Shown piece after piece: positions 10,647 through 20,475 of a stretch of 64,000 nt of DNA. Positions within the stretch are counted from its first letter, which is position 1. Each line of letters starts with the position of its first letter. Both the position numbers and the translations under genes were made by a program. Origin of the DNA: Herbidospora cretacea (GTDB taxonomy: Bacteria; Actinomycetota; Actinomycetes; Streptosporangiales; Streptosporangiaceae); contig NZ_BBXG01000004.1 in assembly GCF_001570605.1 (NCBI RefSeq), positions 1 through 64,000 of the forward strand, written 5' to 3'. A model generated the notes under the pieces. The model worked only from the letters and a program-made list of their open reading frames with translations, made no database searches and was not told where the DNA came from.

Positions 10647-12749
10647 TCAGTTTCCCGTCGTCTCGCCCTTGTCGGCGCCGGTCTTGGCGAGCGAGGCCTT
10701 CGCCGCCGCGGCCACGCGCTCCGCAGTGAGGCCGAACTGCTCGTAGAGGGTCTTGTAGGGGGCGGATGCCCCGAAGTGCTCCAGGCTCACCACGACGCCA
10801 TCGTCCCCTACGAACTCCCGCCAGCCCAGCGCGATTCCCGCCTCCACGGCGACCCTCGCGTGAACATTCGGGGGCAGGACCTCCTGCCGGTAGGCGGCGT
10901 CCTGAGCGTGGAACCACTCGACGCACGGCATCGAGACGACGCGCGTCGGGAAGCCCTGCTCCTCCAGCAGCGCGCGGGCGCCGAGGGCGATCTCCACCTC
11001 GCTGCCGGTGCCGATGATGACCACCTGCGGCTGGCCGTTGGAGGCGTCCTCCAGGACGTAACCGCCCTTGGCGACCTTGGCGGCGTCGCCGGTGCCGGCG
11101 TAGACGGGCAGGTTCTGCCGGGTCAGCGCCAGGGCGGCCGGGCGGTCGTTGTGCTCCAGGATGACGCGCCAGGCGGCGGCGGTCTCGTTGGCGTCGGCGG
11201 GGCGGACCACGTCGAGGCCGGGGATGGCGCGCAGCGACCACAGGTGCTCGACCGGCTGGTGGGTCGGGCCGTCTTCGCCGAGGCCGATGGAGTCGTGCGT
11301 CCAGACGTAGGTGACCGGCAGCTTCATCAGCGCGGCCAGGCGGACCGCCGGGCGCATGTAGTCGCTGAAGACCAGGAAGGTGCCGCCGTAGGGGCGGGTG
11401 CCGCCGTGCAGCGCGATGCCGTTGAGGATCGCGCCCATGCCGTGTTCGCGGATGCCGAAGTGGAGGGTGCGGCCGTAGGGCCCGCCGGGGAACTCCTTGG
11501 TCTGGAACTCCTCGGGGATGAACGACGGCTCGCCCTTCATCGTGGTGTTGTTCGACTCGGCCAGGTCGGCCGAGCCGCCCCACAGCTCGGGCAGCACCGG
11601 CGCCAGGGCGCTCAGCACCTCGCCGGAGGCCTTGCGGGTGGCCACGGAGCCGCCGGCCTCGAAGGTCGGCAGCGCCTCGGTCCAGCCGGTGGGCAGCTCG
11701 CGCACGCTCAGCCGGTCGAGCAGGGCGGCCCGCTCGGGGTTGGCGGCGCGCCAGTCCTGGTAGCCCTTCTCCCACTCGGCGTGGGCGGCCCGGCCGCGCT
11801 CGGCGACCTGGCGGGTGTGGGCCAGCACGGCCTCGGGCACCGCGAAGTGCTCGGAGGGGTCCATGCCCAGGACCTTCTTGGTGGCGGCGACCTCGTCGGC
11901 GCCCAGCGCCGAGCCGTGGATCTTGCCGGTGTTCTGCTTGTTGGGGGCCGGCCAGCCGATGATCGTGCGCAGCCGGATGAACGAGGGGCGGTCGGTCTCC
12001 GCGCGGGCGGCCTCCAGGGCGGCGTGGAGGGCGGCGACGTCCTCCACGTATTCGCCGGTGGCGGTCCAGTCGACGGTCTGGGTGTGCCAGCCGTAGGCCT
12101 CGTAGCGGGCGACGACGTCCTCGGAGAGGGCGATCTGGGTGTCGTCCTCGATGGAGATGTGGTTGGAGTCGAAGACCACGGTCAGGTTGCCCAGGCGCTG
12201 GTGGGCGGCCAGGGCGCTGGCCTCGTGGCTGATGCCCTCCTCGATGTCGCCCTCGGAGGCCACGCACCAGATGTGGTGGTCGAAGGGCGAGGTGCCGGGG
12301 GCGGCGTCGGGGTCGTAGAGGCCGCGCTCGCGGCGGGCCGCCATGGCCATGCCGACGGCGTTGCCGATGCCCTGGCCGAGCGGGCCGGTGGTGGTCTCGA
12401 CGCCGAGCGTGTGGCCGTGTTCGGGGTGGGCGGGGGTCAGGCTGTCCCACTGGCGCAGGCCCCGGATGTCTTCCAGGCTCAGGCCGTAACCGGACATGAA
12501 AAGCTGGATATAAAGTGTGAGGCTGGAATGCCCACAGGACAGTACAAATCGGTCACGGCCCACCCAGTGGGAATCGGTTGGGTCGTGCCGCATCGTCTTC
12601 TGGAACAGCAGGTAGGCGGCGGGAGCCAGGCTCATCGCCGTTCCGGGGTGTCCCGAGCCCGCCTTCTCGACAGCGTCCATCGCCAGGGCGCGCACCACGT
12701 CGACGGCCTGTCGATCGAGGTCGCTCCACTCAAGACCCGCACTGCTCAC
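10647..12749 (-). CDS. tkt: Transketolase
   Basis: This thiamine-diphosphate enzyme transfers two-carbon ketol units in the non-oxidative pentose phosphate pathway. It is about 700 residues long with all three domains: [12 protein letters not shown] at the N-terminus, the ThDP-binding segment beginning GDIEEG and ending near NHISIE, the pyrimidine domain ([15 protein letters not shown]) and the C-terminal domain. I prefer the GTG at 12749 because GAGGGG lies 9 bases upstream; an in-frame GTG at 12779 would add ten residues but has no purine-rich site. It is the first gene of the operon, so the promoter should lie in the 247-bp gap before the divergent ctaB. Confidence 0.96.
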   Translation of the reverse strand: MSSAGLEWSDLDRQAVDVVRALAMDAVEKAGSGHPGTAMSLAPAAYLLFQKTMRHDPTDSHWVGRDRFVLSCGHSSLTLYIQLFMSGYGLSLEDIRGLRQWDSLTPAHPEHGHTLGVETTTGPLGQGIGNAVGMAMAARRERGLYDPDAAPGTSPFDHHIWCVASEGDIEEGISHEASALAAHQRLGNLTVVFDSNHISIEDDTQIALSEDVVARYEAYGWHTQTVDWTATGEYVEDVAALHAALEAARAETDRPSFIRLRTIIGWPAPNKQNTGKIHGSALGADEVAATKKVLGMDPSEHFAVPEAVLAHTRQVAERGRAAHAEWEKGYQDWRAANPERAALLDRLSVRELPTGWTEALPTFEAGGSVATRKASGEVLSALAPVLPELWGGSADLAESNNTTMKGEPSFIPEEFQTKEFPGGPYGRTLHFGIREHGMGAILNGIALHGGTRPYGGTFLVFSDYMRPAVRLAALMKLPVTYVWTHDSIGLGEDGPTHQPVEHLWSLRAIPGLDVVRPADANETAAAWRVILEHNDRPAALALTRQNLPVYAGTGDAAKVAKGGYVLEDASNGQPQVVIIGTGSEVEIALGARALLEEQGFPTRVVSMPCVEWFHAQDAAYRQEVLPPNVHARVAVEAGIALGWREFVGDDGVVVSLEHFGASAPYKTLYEQFGLTAERVAAAAKASLAKTGADKGETTGN

Positions 12750-12996
12750 TCGCTCGATCCCCTCTTGTTTCTTACTCACGCGGTTCAGGCGTTCCCGCCC
12801 ACACGGGACCCTAACGGGTGGGCGTGCGTACCGTCTGGTAGCCCACCCCCCTAACGATCAGGAGGTGGGTGAGCAGCCCCGATTCAGGGACCACGGCCTC
12901 GTCCCACTACAGTGATTTCCCTAGTTCCGGCCACTGCCCGGAGATCCCGCTCTAATCCCGAGGTTACGCGTTGACCCCGCACGTGCTGGAAGCGCC

Positions 12997-13932
12997 TTGA
13001 CGGTGCTCATGAAGAACGAAGCGATGGCCCCCGCCGCGGTTCGCCGCGGCGCAGGCGAGGTCATCCGTGCCTACATAGCGCTGACCAAGCCGCGGATCAT
13101 CGAGCTGCTCCTGATCACCACGCTGCCGGTCATGTTCCTCGCCGCCAAGGGCCTTCCCGACCTGTGGCTGGCGATCAACACCATGGTGTTCGGCACCCTG
13201 TCGGCGGGCAGCGCCAACGCGCTGAACTGCTACATCGACCGCGACATCGACGAGGTGATGCGCCGCACCCGGCGCCGCCCGCTGGCCCGCCACACGGTGT
13301 CCCCCCGGGGCGCGCTCACCTTTGGCGTGATTTTGGGCGCGGCTTCCACGCTGGGGCTCGGCCTGACCGTCAACTGGCTGGCCGCCGCCCTCTCCTTGGG
13401 GGCGATCCTCTTCTACGTCCTCTTCTACTCGATGTTCCTGAAGCGGCGCACGTCGCAGAACATCGTCTGGGGCGGGATCGCCGGCTGCATGCCCGTGCTC
13501 ATCGGCTGGGCCGGCATCACCGGCGGCATGGCCTGGGCCCCGGTCGTGCTGTTCGGCGTGGTGTTCTTCTGGACGCCGCCGCACACCTGGACCCTCGCGA
13601 TGCGCTACCGCGACGACTACGCCGCCGCGAAGGTGCCCATGCTGCCGACGGTGGCCACCGAGGCCGTCGTCGTGAAGCAGGTCATCTGGTACACGTGGGC
13701 GACCGTGGCGTGCTCGCTGCTGCTGTGGCCGGTGGCCGGGACCTCGCTGTTCTACCCCGCCGTCGCGGCCGTGCTGGGCGCCGCGTGCATCTTCGAGGTG
13801 TACGCCCTGCGGCACCGCCTGCGGGCCGGCAAGACCGGCGTCGACCTGCGGCCGATGCGGTTCTTCCACTGGTCGAACATCTACCTGGCGCTGCTGTTCC
13901 TGGCCGTGGCGATCGACTCCCTGATCGCCTGA
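12997..13932 (+). CDS. ctaB: Protoheme IX farnesyltransferase (heme O synthase)
   Basis: This is a polytopic UbiA-family membrane enzyme that attaches a farnesyl group to heme b to give heme O for aa3-type cytochrome oxidase. It is about 311 residues with some nine hydrophobic segments. The prenyl-diphosphate-binding motif [18 protein letters not shown] lies near residue 74, with the second conserved loop RYRDDY near 205. The TTG at 12997 follows GGAAG by 4 bases; a GTG at 13003 and an ATG at 13009 are possible later starts. It works with ctaA (20476-21417), which is separated from it here by about 6.5 kb of unrelated genes. Confidence 0.95.
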   Translation: MTVLMKNEAMAPAAVRRGAGEVIRAYIALTKPRIIELLLITTLPVMFLAAKGLPDLWLAINTMVFGTLSAGSANALNCYIDRDIDEVMRRTRRRPLARHTVSPRGALTFGVILGAASTLGLGLTVNWLAAALSLGAILFYVLFYSMFLKRRTSQNIVWGGIAGCMPVLIGWAGITGGMAWAPVVLFGVVFFWTPPHTWTLAMRYRDDYAAAKVPMLPTVATEAVVVKQVIWYTWATVACSLLLWPVAGTSLFYPAVAAVLGAACIFEVYALRHRLRAGKTGVDLRPMRFFHWSNIYLALLFLAVAIDSLIA

Positions 13933-13980
13933 CCGATCGCCTGAGCGGACAGAGGGTCGAGGTTCGGTTACGCTCGCGGA

Positions 13981-15144
13981 ATGGCGAGCCTGGATCCGCG
14001 GTCGGTGCTGAGGGGGCGCCCGTCCTTCGGGCTCATCATCGGGCTCGTGCTGGCGGGCATCTGCGCGACGGTGTCGTTCTCCTTCGACATCCTCAACGGC
14101 GATCCCGTCCAGTTCTTCATCGCCCTGGCGGCGGCGATCGCCCCCGTGCCGCTGCTGCTGGCGGGCGTGCTGGCGCTCGACCGCATGGAGCCCGAGCCGC
14201 GCGGCAACCTGGTCTTCGCCTTCATGTGGGGCGCCGGGATCGCGGTGCTGTTCGCCGGCCTGCTCAACTCGCTCAACCTGATCTATGTGGAAAACGCGCT
14301 GGGCGACCCCGAGGGCGCCCGCAACTACGTCGCCACCTTCGGCGCCCCGCTCGTCGAGGAGTCGATGAAGGGGCTCGTCCTGGTGGGGTTCCTGCGCTTC
14401 CGGCGGCAGGAGCTCGACGGGCCGACCGACGGCATCATCTACGCCAGCATGGTCGGCCTCGGCTTCGCGATGTCCGAGAACGTCAGCTACTACCTGGCGG
14501 CCCTGACGGAGAACGGCCCCGAGGGCCTGGCCGCCACGGTGGTCCTGCGCGGGGTGCTCTCGCCCTTCGCCCACCCGCTGTTCACCTCGCTGATCGGGAT
14601 CGCGGTGGCCTACGCCGCCCAGCCGCAGAACCGGGGCGCGCGCGGCGTGTGGATGGTGGTCTTCGGCTGGATCGGCGCGATGATCCTCCACGGCCTGTGG
14701 AACGGCTTCGCGTCGTTCTCCGGCTTCAACGGGCTGATCGTGGCCTACCTGATCCTGATGGCGCTGCTCTTCCTGGAGCTGTGGGTCATCGTGCGCGACC
14801 GCAAGCGGGTGGTCGGCATGATCCAGCACTACCTGCCGCCCTACGAGCGAACCGGCCTGATCACGGCCGCCGACATCGTCATGCTCTCCTCGCTCAAGCA
14901 CCGGCGCGAGGCCCGCAAGTGGGCCCGCACCCACGGCGGGCGGCCCGGTCAGCGGGCGATGAGCGACTACCAGCTCGCGGCGACCGAGCTCGGGCTGCTC
15001 CACGAGCGGGCGGTGCGCGGCGGGGTCTCGGAGGACGACTTCCTGAAGACCCAGCGGTCGCTGGCCGACCTGATGGCCTACTCGCGGGGCATGTTCCCGG
15101 TCCCGGAGCCCCGGGTGGCCGTCCCGCCGCCCTGGCATTACTGA
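13981..15144 (+). CDS. PrsW-family intramembrane metalloprotease
   Basis: This 387-residue membrane protein has eight or so hydrophobic segments in residues 15-280 and a cytoplasmic C-terminal tail. The PrsW signature is intact: Glu126-Glu127...Lys130 in EESMK, FAMSENVSYY (Glu166, Asn167), His198 in AHPLF, and HGLWN further on, which together form the metalloprotease active site. In Bacillus, PrsW makes the first cut in an anti-sigma factor. No sigma/anti-sigma pair is nearby, so the substrate is unknown. It follows ctaB by 48 bases and could be cotranscribed with it. Confidence 0.88.
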   Translation: MASLDPRSVLRGRPSFGLIIGLVLAGICATVSFSFDILNGDPVQFFIALAAAIAPVPLLLAGVLALDRMEPEPRGNLVFAFMWGAGIAVLFAGLLNSLNLIYVENALGDPEGARNYVATFGAPLVEESMKGLVLVGFLRFRRQELDGPTDGIIYASMVGLGFAMSENVSYYLAALTENGPEGLAATVVLRGVLSPFAHPLFTSLIGIAVAYAAQPQNRGARGVWMVVFGWIGAMILHGLWNGFASFSGFNGLIVAYLILMALLFLELWVIVRDRKRVVGMIQHYLPPYERTGLITAADIVMLSSLKHRREARKWARTHGGRPGQRAMSDYQLAATELGLLHERAVRGGVSEDDFLKTQRSLADLMAYSRGMFPVPEPRVAVPPPWHY

Positions 15145-15224
15145 GAGTTCCCTGTGAGACCTTGTGAAATATGACATTTGATCATTAGGAATAGGGCACG
15201 CACCACCGACACGGAGGTTCCCTG

Positions 15225-17825
15225 TTGCGTGCCCCCATCGCCCTCCTGAGCGTCGCCGTCGCGACCACGCTCCTCGTCCCGACGGGTTCGGCCTCCGCCG
15301 AGCCGGCCCCGCCGCCCGGGGTGACCACCCGCGACTTCGGCAACGGTCCCGAGCGAAACGATGAGGCGGCCGGCCTGTCCGAGCAGACCGCCGGCACCTT
15401 ACGAGCCCTGACCGCCGAGACCCCGGCCGCCGCCGCCGAGCGGCTGAAGCAGTACCCCTTCTTCCGCGACTTCCGGGACAAGGAGCGCGGCTACCCCCGC
15501 CAGACCCGCCTTCCCGTCCCGGCGGAGAACCCGGCCGACGCCTCCGTCAAGCTCGGCCTGACCCCCTACCACGCCATCGCGGGCAAGCTGAACGCCCTGC
15601 AGGCCCGCAGCGACCGCGTCAGCGTCGAGATCATCGCCAAGACCCACCAGGGCCGCGACCTCTACCTGGTGACGGTCACCGCGCCCGAGAGCAAGCAGCA
15701 GACGCGCGAGCAGGACCGGATCCGCGACCGCATCGAGAACGACGCGGCCAAGGCCGCCAAGGACCGGAAGCTGCCCGGGAAGTACAAGGCGCCGGTGTTC
15801 GTCAACAACAACATCCACGGCAACGAGTGGGAGGGCACCGACGCCGCCCTGCGCGTGATCGAGGAGCTGGCCACCAGCGGCGACAAGAAGATCGCCGACC
15901 TGCTGAACCGCACCCGGCTCTACTTCAACGTCACCGCCAACCCCGACGGCCGGTTCGTCAACACCCGCGCCAACGGCGCCGGCTTCGACATGAACCGCGA
16001 CTTCATCACCGCCTCGCAGCCCGAGGTCCAGGCGATGCGCCAGGTCATGATCGACACCCAGCCGGTCGCCATGATCGACCTGCACGGCTACGTCAACGGC
16101 ACCCTCATCGAGCCGACGACCCCGCCGCACGGCGCCAACTACGAGTACGACCTGTTCATCAAGAACACCTACGCCAACGGCCTCGGCATGGAGCAGGCCG
16201 TGCTCGGCCTCGGCTACACGCCCGAGAAGGACGGCGTGAACCCGCCGACCATCCCGTTCCGCGACGACGCCGAGGGCTGGGACGACTGGCCCCCGATCTT
16301 CACCCCGCAGTACGCCCCCTTCCAGGGCGCGGTGGCCTCCCACACCATCGAGTTCCCGATGCGGGTCAACAACGCCGACTACGCCAATCTCCCGGTGGAG
16401 GAGCTCCAGCGGCGCTCCAGGATCAACACCGACATCGCGGCGGCGGTGATGCGGTCGACGTACACCTTCGTGCAGGACCGCCACGACCAGCTGATCGCCG
16501 ACCAGATCGAGATGTTCCGCCGGGGCGCCGCCGGTGAGCAGTCCAAGGTCGTGCCGATCGGCATCGTGCCGGGCTTCGGCCCCGAGGACGTCTACAACAC
16601 CACCTACCCGCGCGCCTACGTGATCCCGGCGGGCGACCACCAGCGCTCGGCGACCGCCGCCGCGCGCCTGGTCGACCACCTGATCGCCAACGACGTGCGG
16701 GTGGAGCAGGCCAGGCGGTCGTTCGCCGCCGGCGGGAAGGTCTACCCCGAGGGCTCCTACATCGTCGACATGCACCAGCCCAAGCGCGGCATCGCCAACG
16801 TGATGCTGGAGCCGGGCGCCGACATCACCCCGCGCGTCGACTCCATGTACGACATCTCCGGCTGGAGCCTGGCCCACCTGTGGGGCGCGACCGTCGAGAC
16901 GATCGGTTCCCTGCGGGCCGACTCCAGGCCCGTCGACCGGGCCGGCCTCGACGGCTCCGTGCCGGGGACGAACCGCCCGCTGTCCCTGCGGATCACCGAC
17001 GGCCGGGAGATCCAGGCCGTGAACGAGCTGCTCGGCCAGGGCGTGCAGGTCACCTGGGCCGACAACGGCACCGCCGTGATCCCCGCCTCGGCCCGCCGCG
17101 CCGCCGAGGGCGTCGCCCGCAAGTACGACGTCGACTTCGGCGTCGCGGACAAGGCCACGGGCATCAAGCTCGGCCAGGTCCGGATCGCCGCCGCCGTCTC
17201 GGCCGACGAGCTGTTCACCCTGCGTGAGCTGGGCTTCCAGGTCACGCCGGTGTCGACGGCCGTGCTGAACGCCGGGTTCGACTGGAGCGCGACCGACGTG
17301 CTCTTCGTCTCCAGCGGCCTCAACCACGGCCAGCTCACCGCCGAGGCGAAGGCCGCGCTGGACGCCTACCTGGCCACGGGCGGCGTGGTCACCCGGGGCA
17401 GCACCGGCTCGGCCTTCAACACCGCCGCCGGGCTGCTCACGCTGACCCCGGTCGCCGGGCGCGGCGACGCCAACGGCGTGGTGAAGGTCACCTCGCCCGG
17501 TGGCGCGGTCGGCGGCGACGCCCCCGCCCACTCGTTCGTCTACTCGCCCCGCTGGTTCACCGGCCTCGGCCCGGAGGTCCGCGTCGAGCAGGCGTACGCG
17601 GCCGACGGCCCGCTGGTCAGCGGCCACTGGCGGGCCAACGCCAACGGCACCGGCGGCCAGGACGCCGCCCGTGGCCAGGCGGCCGTGGTGAGCGGCCGGG
17701 ACGAACGCGGCGCGGCCGTGGTCATGTTCGGCACCGAGCCGATGTTCCGCAACCACCCCAAGGGCCTGTTCGCCCAGGTGGCCAAGGCGCTCTACTGGTC
17801 GTCCTCAGCTGCCGACGTGAAGTGA
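15225..17825 (+). CDS. Secreted M14-family zinc carboxypeptidase
   Basis: This 866-residue protein starts at a TTG (15225) 7 bases after GGAGG and has a signal peptide (hydrophobic core, ASA cut site near residue 26). The M14 peptidase domain spans about residues 115-420. Zinc ligands are His198 and Glu201 (IHGNEWEG) and His287 (IDLHGY); the likely catalytic Glu is Glu376 (HTIEFP). The long C-terminal part, about residues 430-866, contains a GATase-like or Rossmann-like segment (TDVLFVSSGLNHGQL) and looks like extracellular accessory domains. It probably trims peptides outside the cell. The gene stands alone between an AT-rich upstream spacer and a strong terminator. Confidence 0.92.
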   Translation: MRAPIALLSVAVATTLLVPTGSASAEPAPPPGVTTRDFGNGPERNDEAAGLSEQTAGTLRALTAETPAAAAERLKQYPFFRDFRDKERGYPRQTRLPVPAENPADASVKLGLTPYHAIAGKLNALQARSDRVSVEIIAKTHQGRDLYLVTVTAPESKQQTREQDRIRDRIENDAAKAAKDRKLPGKYKAPVFVNNNIHGNEWEGTDAALRVIEELATSGDKKIADLLNRTRLYFNVTANPDGRFVNTRANGAGFDMNRDFITASQPEVQAMRQVMIDTQPVAMIDLHGYVNGTLIEPTTPPHGANYEYDLFIKNTYANGLGMEQAVLGLGYTPEKDGVNPPTIPFRDDAEGWDDWPPIFTPQYAPFQGAVASHTIEFPMRVNNADYANLPVEELQRRSRINTDIAAAVMRSTYTFVQDRHDQLIADQIEMFRRGAAGEQSKVVPIGIVPGFGPEDVYNTTYPRAYVIPAGDHQRSATAAARLVDHLIANDVRVEQARRSFAAGGKVYPEGSYIVDMHQPKRGIANVMLEPGADITPRVDSMYDISGWSLAHLWGATVETIGSLRADSRPVDRAGLDGSVPGTNRPLSLRITDGREIQAVNELLGQGVQVTWADNGTAVIPASARRAAEGVARKYDVDFGVADKATGIKLGQVRIAAAVSADELFTLRELGFQVTPVSTAVLNAGFDWSATDVLFVSSGLNHGQLTAEAKAALDAYLATGGVVTRGSTGSAFNTAAGLLTLTPVAGRGDANGVVKVTSPGGAVGGDAPAHSFVYSPRWFTGLGPEVRVEQAYAADGPLVSGHWRANANGTGGQDAARGQAAVVSGRDERGAAVVMFGTEPMFRNHPKGLFAQVAKALYWSSSAADVK

Positions 17826-17837
17826 CCCGCTGAACCG

Positions 17838-17873
17838 AACACGGCCCCTGGCGCTCCGGCCGGGGGCCGTGTT
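17838..17873 (+). terminator. Rho-independent terminator after the M14 peptidase gene
   Basis: AACACGGCCCC at 17838-17848 pairs with GGGGCCGTGTT at 17863-17873 and is followed by TTCAATT. It ends the peptidase transcript before the CBM2 gene. Confidence 0.8.
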
Positions 17874-17936
17874 TCAATTCCGGCGGGCCCGAACCCACGT
17901 GACGACTGTCGATCCGTCGCGCCTGGAGGGCCCCCG

Positions 17937-18371
17937 TTGAAGAGAAACTCCCTCACCGCCCTTGCCGCCCTCGCCCTCGTCGCGGGGGCCGCCCTGGTCG
18001 TCTGGCGGATCACGGGGGTGAGCGCCGCCGAGCCGGTCCACTTCCACCCCTCGCCCTCACCTGCCGTCGAGGCCGCCAAGTGCACCGCCGAAGTGAAGCT
18101 GATCACCACCTGGCCTGGGGGTTTCCAGGGTGAGGCCAAGATCACCAACACCGGGACGGCTCCGATCAACGACTGGTACGTCCAGTGGAACGTCCCGCTG
18201 GAGGCGAAGATCAACCAGTCGTGGAACGGCACGTGGATGCAGAGCGGGCCCTCCGTGATGATCCACGCCGAGAAGTGGAACAAGGTGCTCAAGCCCGGTG
18301 CGACCGAGGTGGCCGGGTTCAAGGGCGCCGCCAAAGAGGCCCCCACCATCGCCGACATCTACTGCGGCTGA
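17937..18371 (+). CDS. Small secreted CBM2-like carbohydrate-binding protein
   Basis: This 144-residue protein has an N-terminal signal or anchor segment (residues 4-30) and a single CBM2-like domain from about residue 48. Seen features are a terminal Cys pair (Cys48 and the Cys two from the end), GGFQGEAKITNTG, the tryptophans NDWYVQWN, WNGTWMQSG and KWNKV, and the closing GF strand. CBM2 modules bind cellulose, chitin or xylan. There is no catalytic domain, which is unusual. The TTG start at 17937 is supported by GGAGGG 6 bases upstream. It sits directly before an AA10 LPMO that carries its own CBM2, so a role in polysaccharide binding alongside that enzyme is likely. Confidence 0.8.
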   Translation: MKRNSLTALAALALVAGAALVVWRITGVSAAEPVHFHPSPSPAVEAAKCTAEVKLITTWPGGFQGEAKITNTGTAPINDWYVQWNVPLEAKINQSWNGTWMQSGPSVMIHAEKWNKVLKPGATEVAGFKGAAKEAPTIADIYCG

Positions 18372-18484
18372 TTCCAGGGCTGAAACGTTCAGGGATATCC
18401 CCAGGTCAGCGCCCTGGGCCGGGCAGTCCGCTCGACGGCCCGGCCGGGCCGCTGTCATCGTCCGGATCGTCACGCAGGTCATCG

Positions 18485-18512
18485 GGCCCCCTGTCTCCGG
18501 GTGGGCCGTCTT
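18485..18512 (+). terminator. Probable terminator between CBM2 gene and LPMO gene
   Basis: A GC-rich stem pairs GGCCC at 18485-18489 with GGGCC at 18503-18507 and is followed by GTCTTT. Another GGCCCGGCCGGGCC palindrome lies about 40 bases upstream. Pairing is imperfect, so this is a moderate call. Confidence 0.4.
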
Positions 18513-18557
18513 TCCGGAGGGCGTACGACGCATGCCCCCGAACGAGAGGACCGCAAC

Positions 18558-19688
18558 GTGACCCGACCCCTGATCGCCGTGGTGGCCGCCTTGGCGGCAC
18601 TCGTGGCGATGGTCGTCGCATCGCCGTCGGCGCAGGCCCACGGCGCCACCACCAATCCGGCCAGCCGCACCTACGCCTGCTACGTCGACGGACTGAGCGG
18701 CGGCCAGATCATCCCGAAGAACCCCGCCTGCGCCGCCGCCGTCGCCCAGGGCGGCACCCAGCCCCTGTACGACTGGTACGGCGTGCTGCGCTCCGACGGC
18801 GCGGGCCGCACCCGCGGCTACATCCCCGACGGGCAGATCTGCTCCGGCGGCAACACCAAGTACGCCGCGTATGACCAGCCCCGCACCGACTGGCCCTCGA
18901 CCAACCTGACCTCGGGCGCCAGGTACAACTTCGTCTACGGCGCCTGGGTGCCCCACCCCGGCGCCTTCCGCCTCTACGTCACCAAGCAGGGCTACGACCC
19001 GAGCCAGCCGCTGACCTGGTCGATGATGGAGGACCAGCCCTTCTTCACCGCCGACCCCCAGCCCGCGCTCGACAACGGCGCCTACCGCTGGACCGCCACC
19101 CTCCCGGTCCGCACCGGCCGGCACATCATCTACGCCGTCTGGACCCGCAGCGACAGCGCCGAGACCTTCTACAGCTGCTCCGACGTGGTCTTCGGCGGCA
19201 CCGCCAGCCCCACGCCCAGCCCGTCGTTCCCCGGGTGCGAGCCCGGCGCGCCCACCCCGGCGCCGTCGTGCCCGCCGGTCAGCCCCAGCCCCAGCCCGTC
19301 GTTCCCGGGCGGATGTGAGCCGGGGGCGGCCACCCCGGCGCCGTCGTGCCCGCCGGTCAGCCCCAGCCCGACGCCCAATCCCTCGGGCCAGTGCACCGTG
19401 ACGACCGGCATCGCGAGCTCCTGGAACAGCGGCTTCCAGGGCAGCGTGATCATCCGTAACACCGGCTCGACCCCGATCTCCTCGTGGACGGCCACCGCGA
19501 CCGTCGCCTTCGGCACCACGGTCACCTCGGCCTGGAACGCCGCTTACACGCAGAGTTCGACGACGCTGACGTTCCGGCCGCTGGCATGGAACACCACGAT
19601 CCCGCCGGGCGGCACGATCACGATCGGCTTCCTGTCCAATTTCAGCGGCAGCGGCACCCCGACCGTCACGCCCGGCACCTGCCGTTAG
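18558..19688 (+). CDS. Secreted lytic polysaccharide monooxygenase (AA10) with C-terminal CBM2
   Basis: This 376-residue copper enzyme oxidatively cleaves chitin or cellulose. A signal peptide ends at AQA, so mature residue one is His28, the N-terminal copper ligand; the second histidine-brace ligand is His133 (WVPHPGAF) and the axial Phe is Phe212 (DVVF). The AA10 domain runs to about residue 215, followed by a Pro/Ser/Cys linker containing a 25-residue tandem duplication, then a CBM2 domain at about 277-376 (GFQGS, SSWTA, LAWN). The GTG start at 18558 follows GAGAGGA. AA10 members may be chitin- or cellulose-active; the substrate cannot be fixed by eye. A perfect hairpin follows the gene. 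Confidence 0.95.
   Translation: MTRPLIAVVAALAALVAMVVASPSAQAHGATTNPASRTYACYVDGLSGGQIIPKNPACAAAVAQGGTQPLYDWYGVLRSDGAGRTRGYIPDGQICSGGNTKYAAYDQPRTDWPSTNLTSGARYNFVYGAWVPHPGAFRLYVTKQGYDPSQPLTWSMMEDQPFFTADPQPALDNGAYRWTATLPVRTGRHIIYAVWTRSDSAETFYSCSDVVFGGTASPTPSPSFPGCEPGAPTPAPSCPPVSPSPSPSFPGGCEPGAATPAPSCPPVSPSPTPNPSGQCTVTTGIASSWNSGFQGSVIIRNTGSTPISSWTATATVAFGTTVTSAWNAAYTQSSTTLTFRPLAWNTTIPPGGTITIGFLSNFSGSGTPTVTPGTCR
19215..19367 (+). repeat. Two-copy in-frame tandem repeat in the LPMO linker
   Basis: Unit 1 (19215-19289, 25 codons) and unit 2 (19290-19367, 26 codons) both encode the pattern PSPSFPG..CEPGA.TPAPSCPPVS. They are nearly identical at DNA level, differing mainly by one inserted Gly codon and a few changes in the middle. 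Each unit brings two Cys residues, so the linker may be disulfide-stapled. Confidence 0.85.
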
Positions 19689-19693
19689 GCACG

Positions 19694-19727
19694 GGAAGCC
19701 CGCCACGGCAGGGCGTGGCGGGCTTCC
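19694..19727. terminator. Strong hairpin between LPMO and convergent SanA-like gene
   Basis: GGAAGCCCGCCACG at 19694-19707 pairs perfectly with CGTGGCGGGCTTCC at 19714-19727. There is no clear U-tract, but its position a few bases after the LPMO stop supports a terminator. Confidence 0.7.
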
Positions 19728-19803
19728 GCGGTCACGAGGTCACCGGCACCATAACCGGCCGCCCCTCTCGTCGGCCAACCCGGGCGGCGTCCGCCCAGGT
19801 GGG

Positions 19804-20469
19804 TCATGAACGTTTCGCCAGAGCGGTGTCGAGCGAGGTCTCGTAGGGCCCGAGGAATTCGGGGTCTGACCTGAGCACGACCGCGTCGAGGAAGCCCTTG
19901 CCGGTCGCGAGGAACTCGCGGGCGGCGTAGGTGTAGGTCGTCAGGGCGTATTTCCGCCGGGAGTCGTCGCCGACGCCGAAGGTGGTCAGCCCGGCCTCCC
20001 GGCAGAGCGTCACCGCGCGGGCCAGGTGGAAGGTCTGGGTGACCACGGTCACCTGGGAGGCGCCGAAGATCCTCCTCGCCCGCACACACGAGTCCCAGGT
20101 GTCCAGGCCCGCGTAGTCGAGCACCAGCGCCTCGGCGGGGACGCCCCTGGCCAGCAGGTAGTCGCGCATGACCGTGGGCTCGTCGTAGTCCTTGACGTGG
20201 TTGGTGCCCGACAGCAGCAGCGCCCGCACCTTCCCGGCCCGGTAGAGGGCCAGGCCGATCTCCAGGCGGTCGCGCAGCATGGCCGAGGGCCAGTCGCCGT
20301 TCACCCCCGCCCCCAGCACCAGCGCGACCGGCGCCGGCGGCACCTCCAGGGTCCAGCGGGGATCGTTCGTGTCGATCCGGTGGCCCTCACTGGAGAGCCA
20401 CGCCCAGGTCATGGGCGCCACCGCGAGCAGACTGGCCGCGACGGCGCCGAGGAACACGGCACGTTTCAC
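19804..20469 (-). CDS. SanA/YdcF-like DUF218 membrane-anchored protein
   Basis: This 221-residue protein has one N-terminal hydrophobic segment (residues 4-24) and a DUF218 domain beginning VALVLGAGV near residue 48, with LLLSGTN near 84 and VTQTFHLARAV near 142. E. coli SanA, a relative, affects envelope permeability and vancomycin exclusion at high temperature; the biochemical role is not settled. The GTG start lies 6 bases after the ctaA stop, so it is the second gene of a ctaA operon. Confidence 0.85.
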   Translation of the reverse strand: MKRAVFLGAVAASLLAVAPMTWAWLSSEGHRIDTNDPRWTLEVPPAPVALVLGAGVNGDWPSAMLRDRLEIGLALYRAGKVRALLLSGTNHVKDYDEPTVMRDYLLARGVPAEALVLDYAGLDTWDSCVRARRIFGASQVTVVTQTFHLARAVTLCREAGLTTFGVGDDSRRKYALTTYTYAAREFLATGKGFLDAVVLRSDPEFLGPYETSLDTALAKRS

Positions 20470-20475
20470 GCAGGG

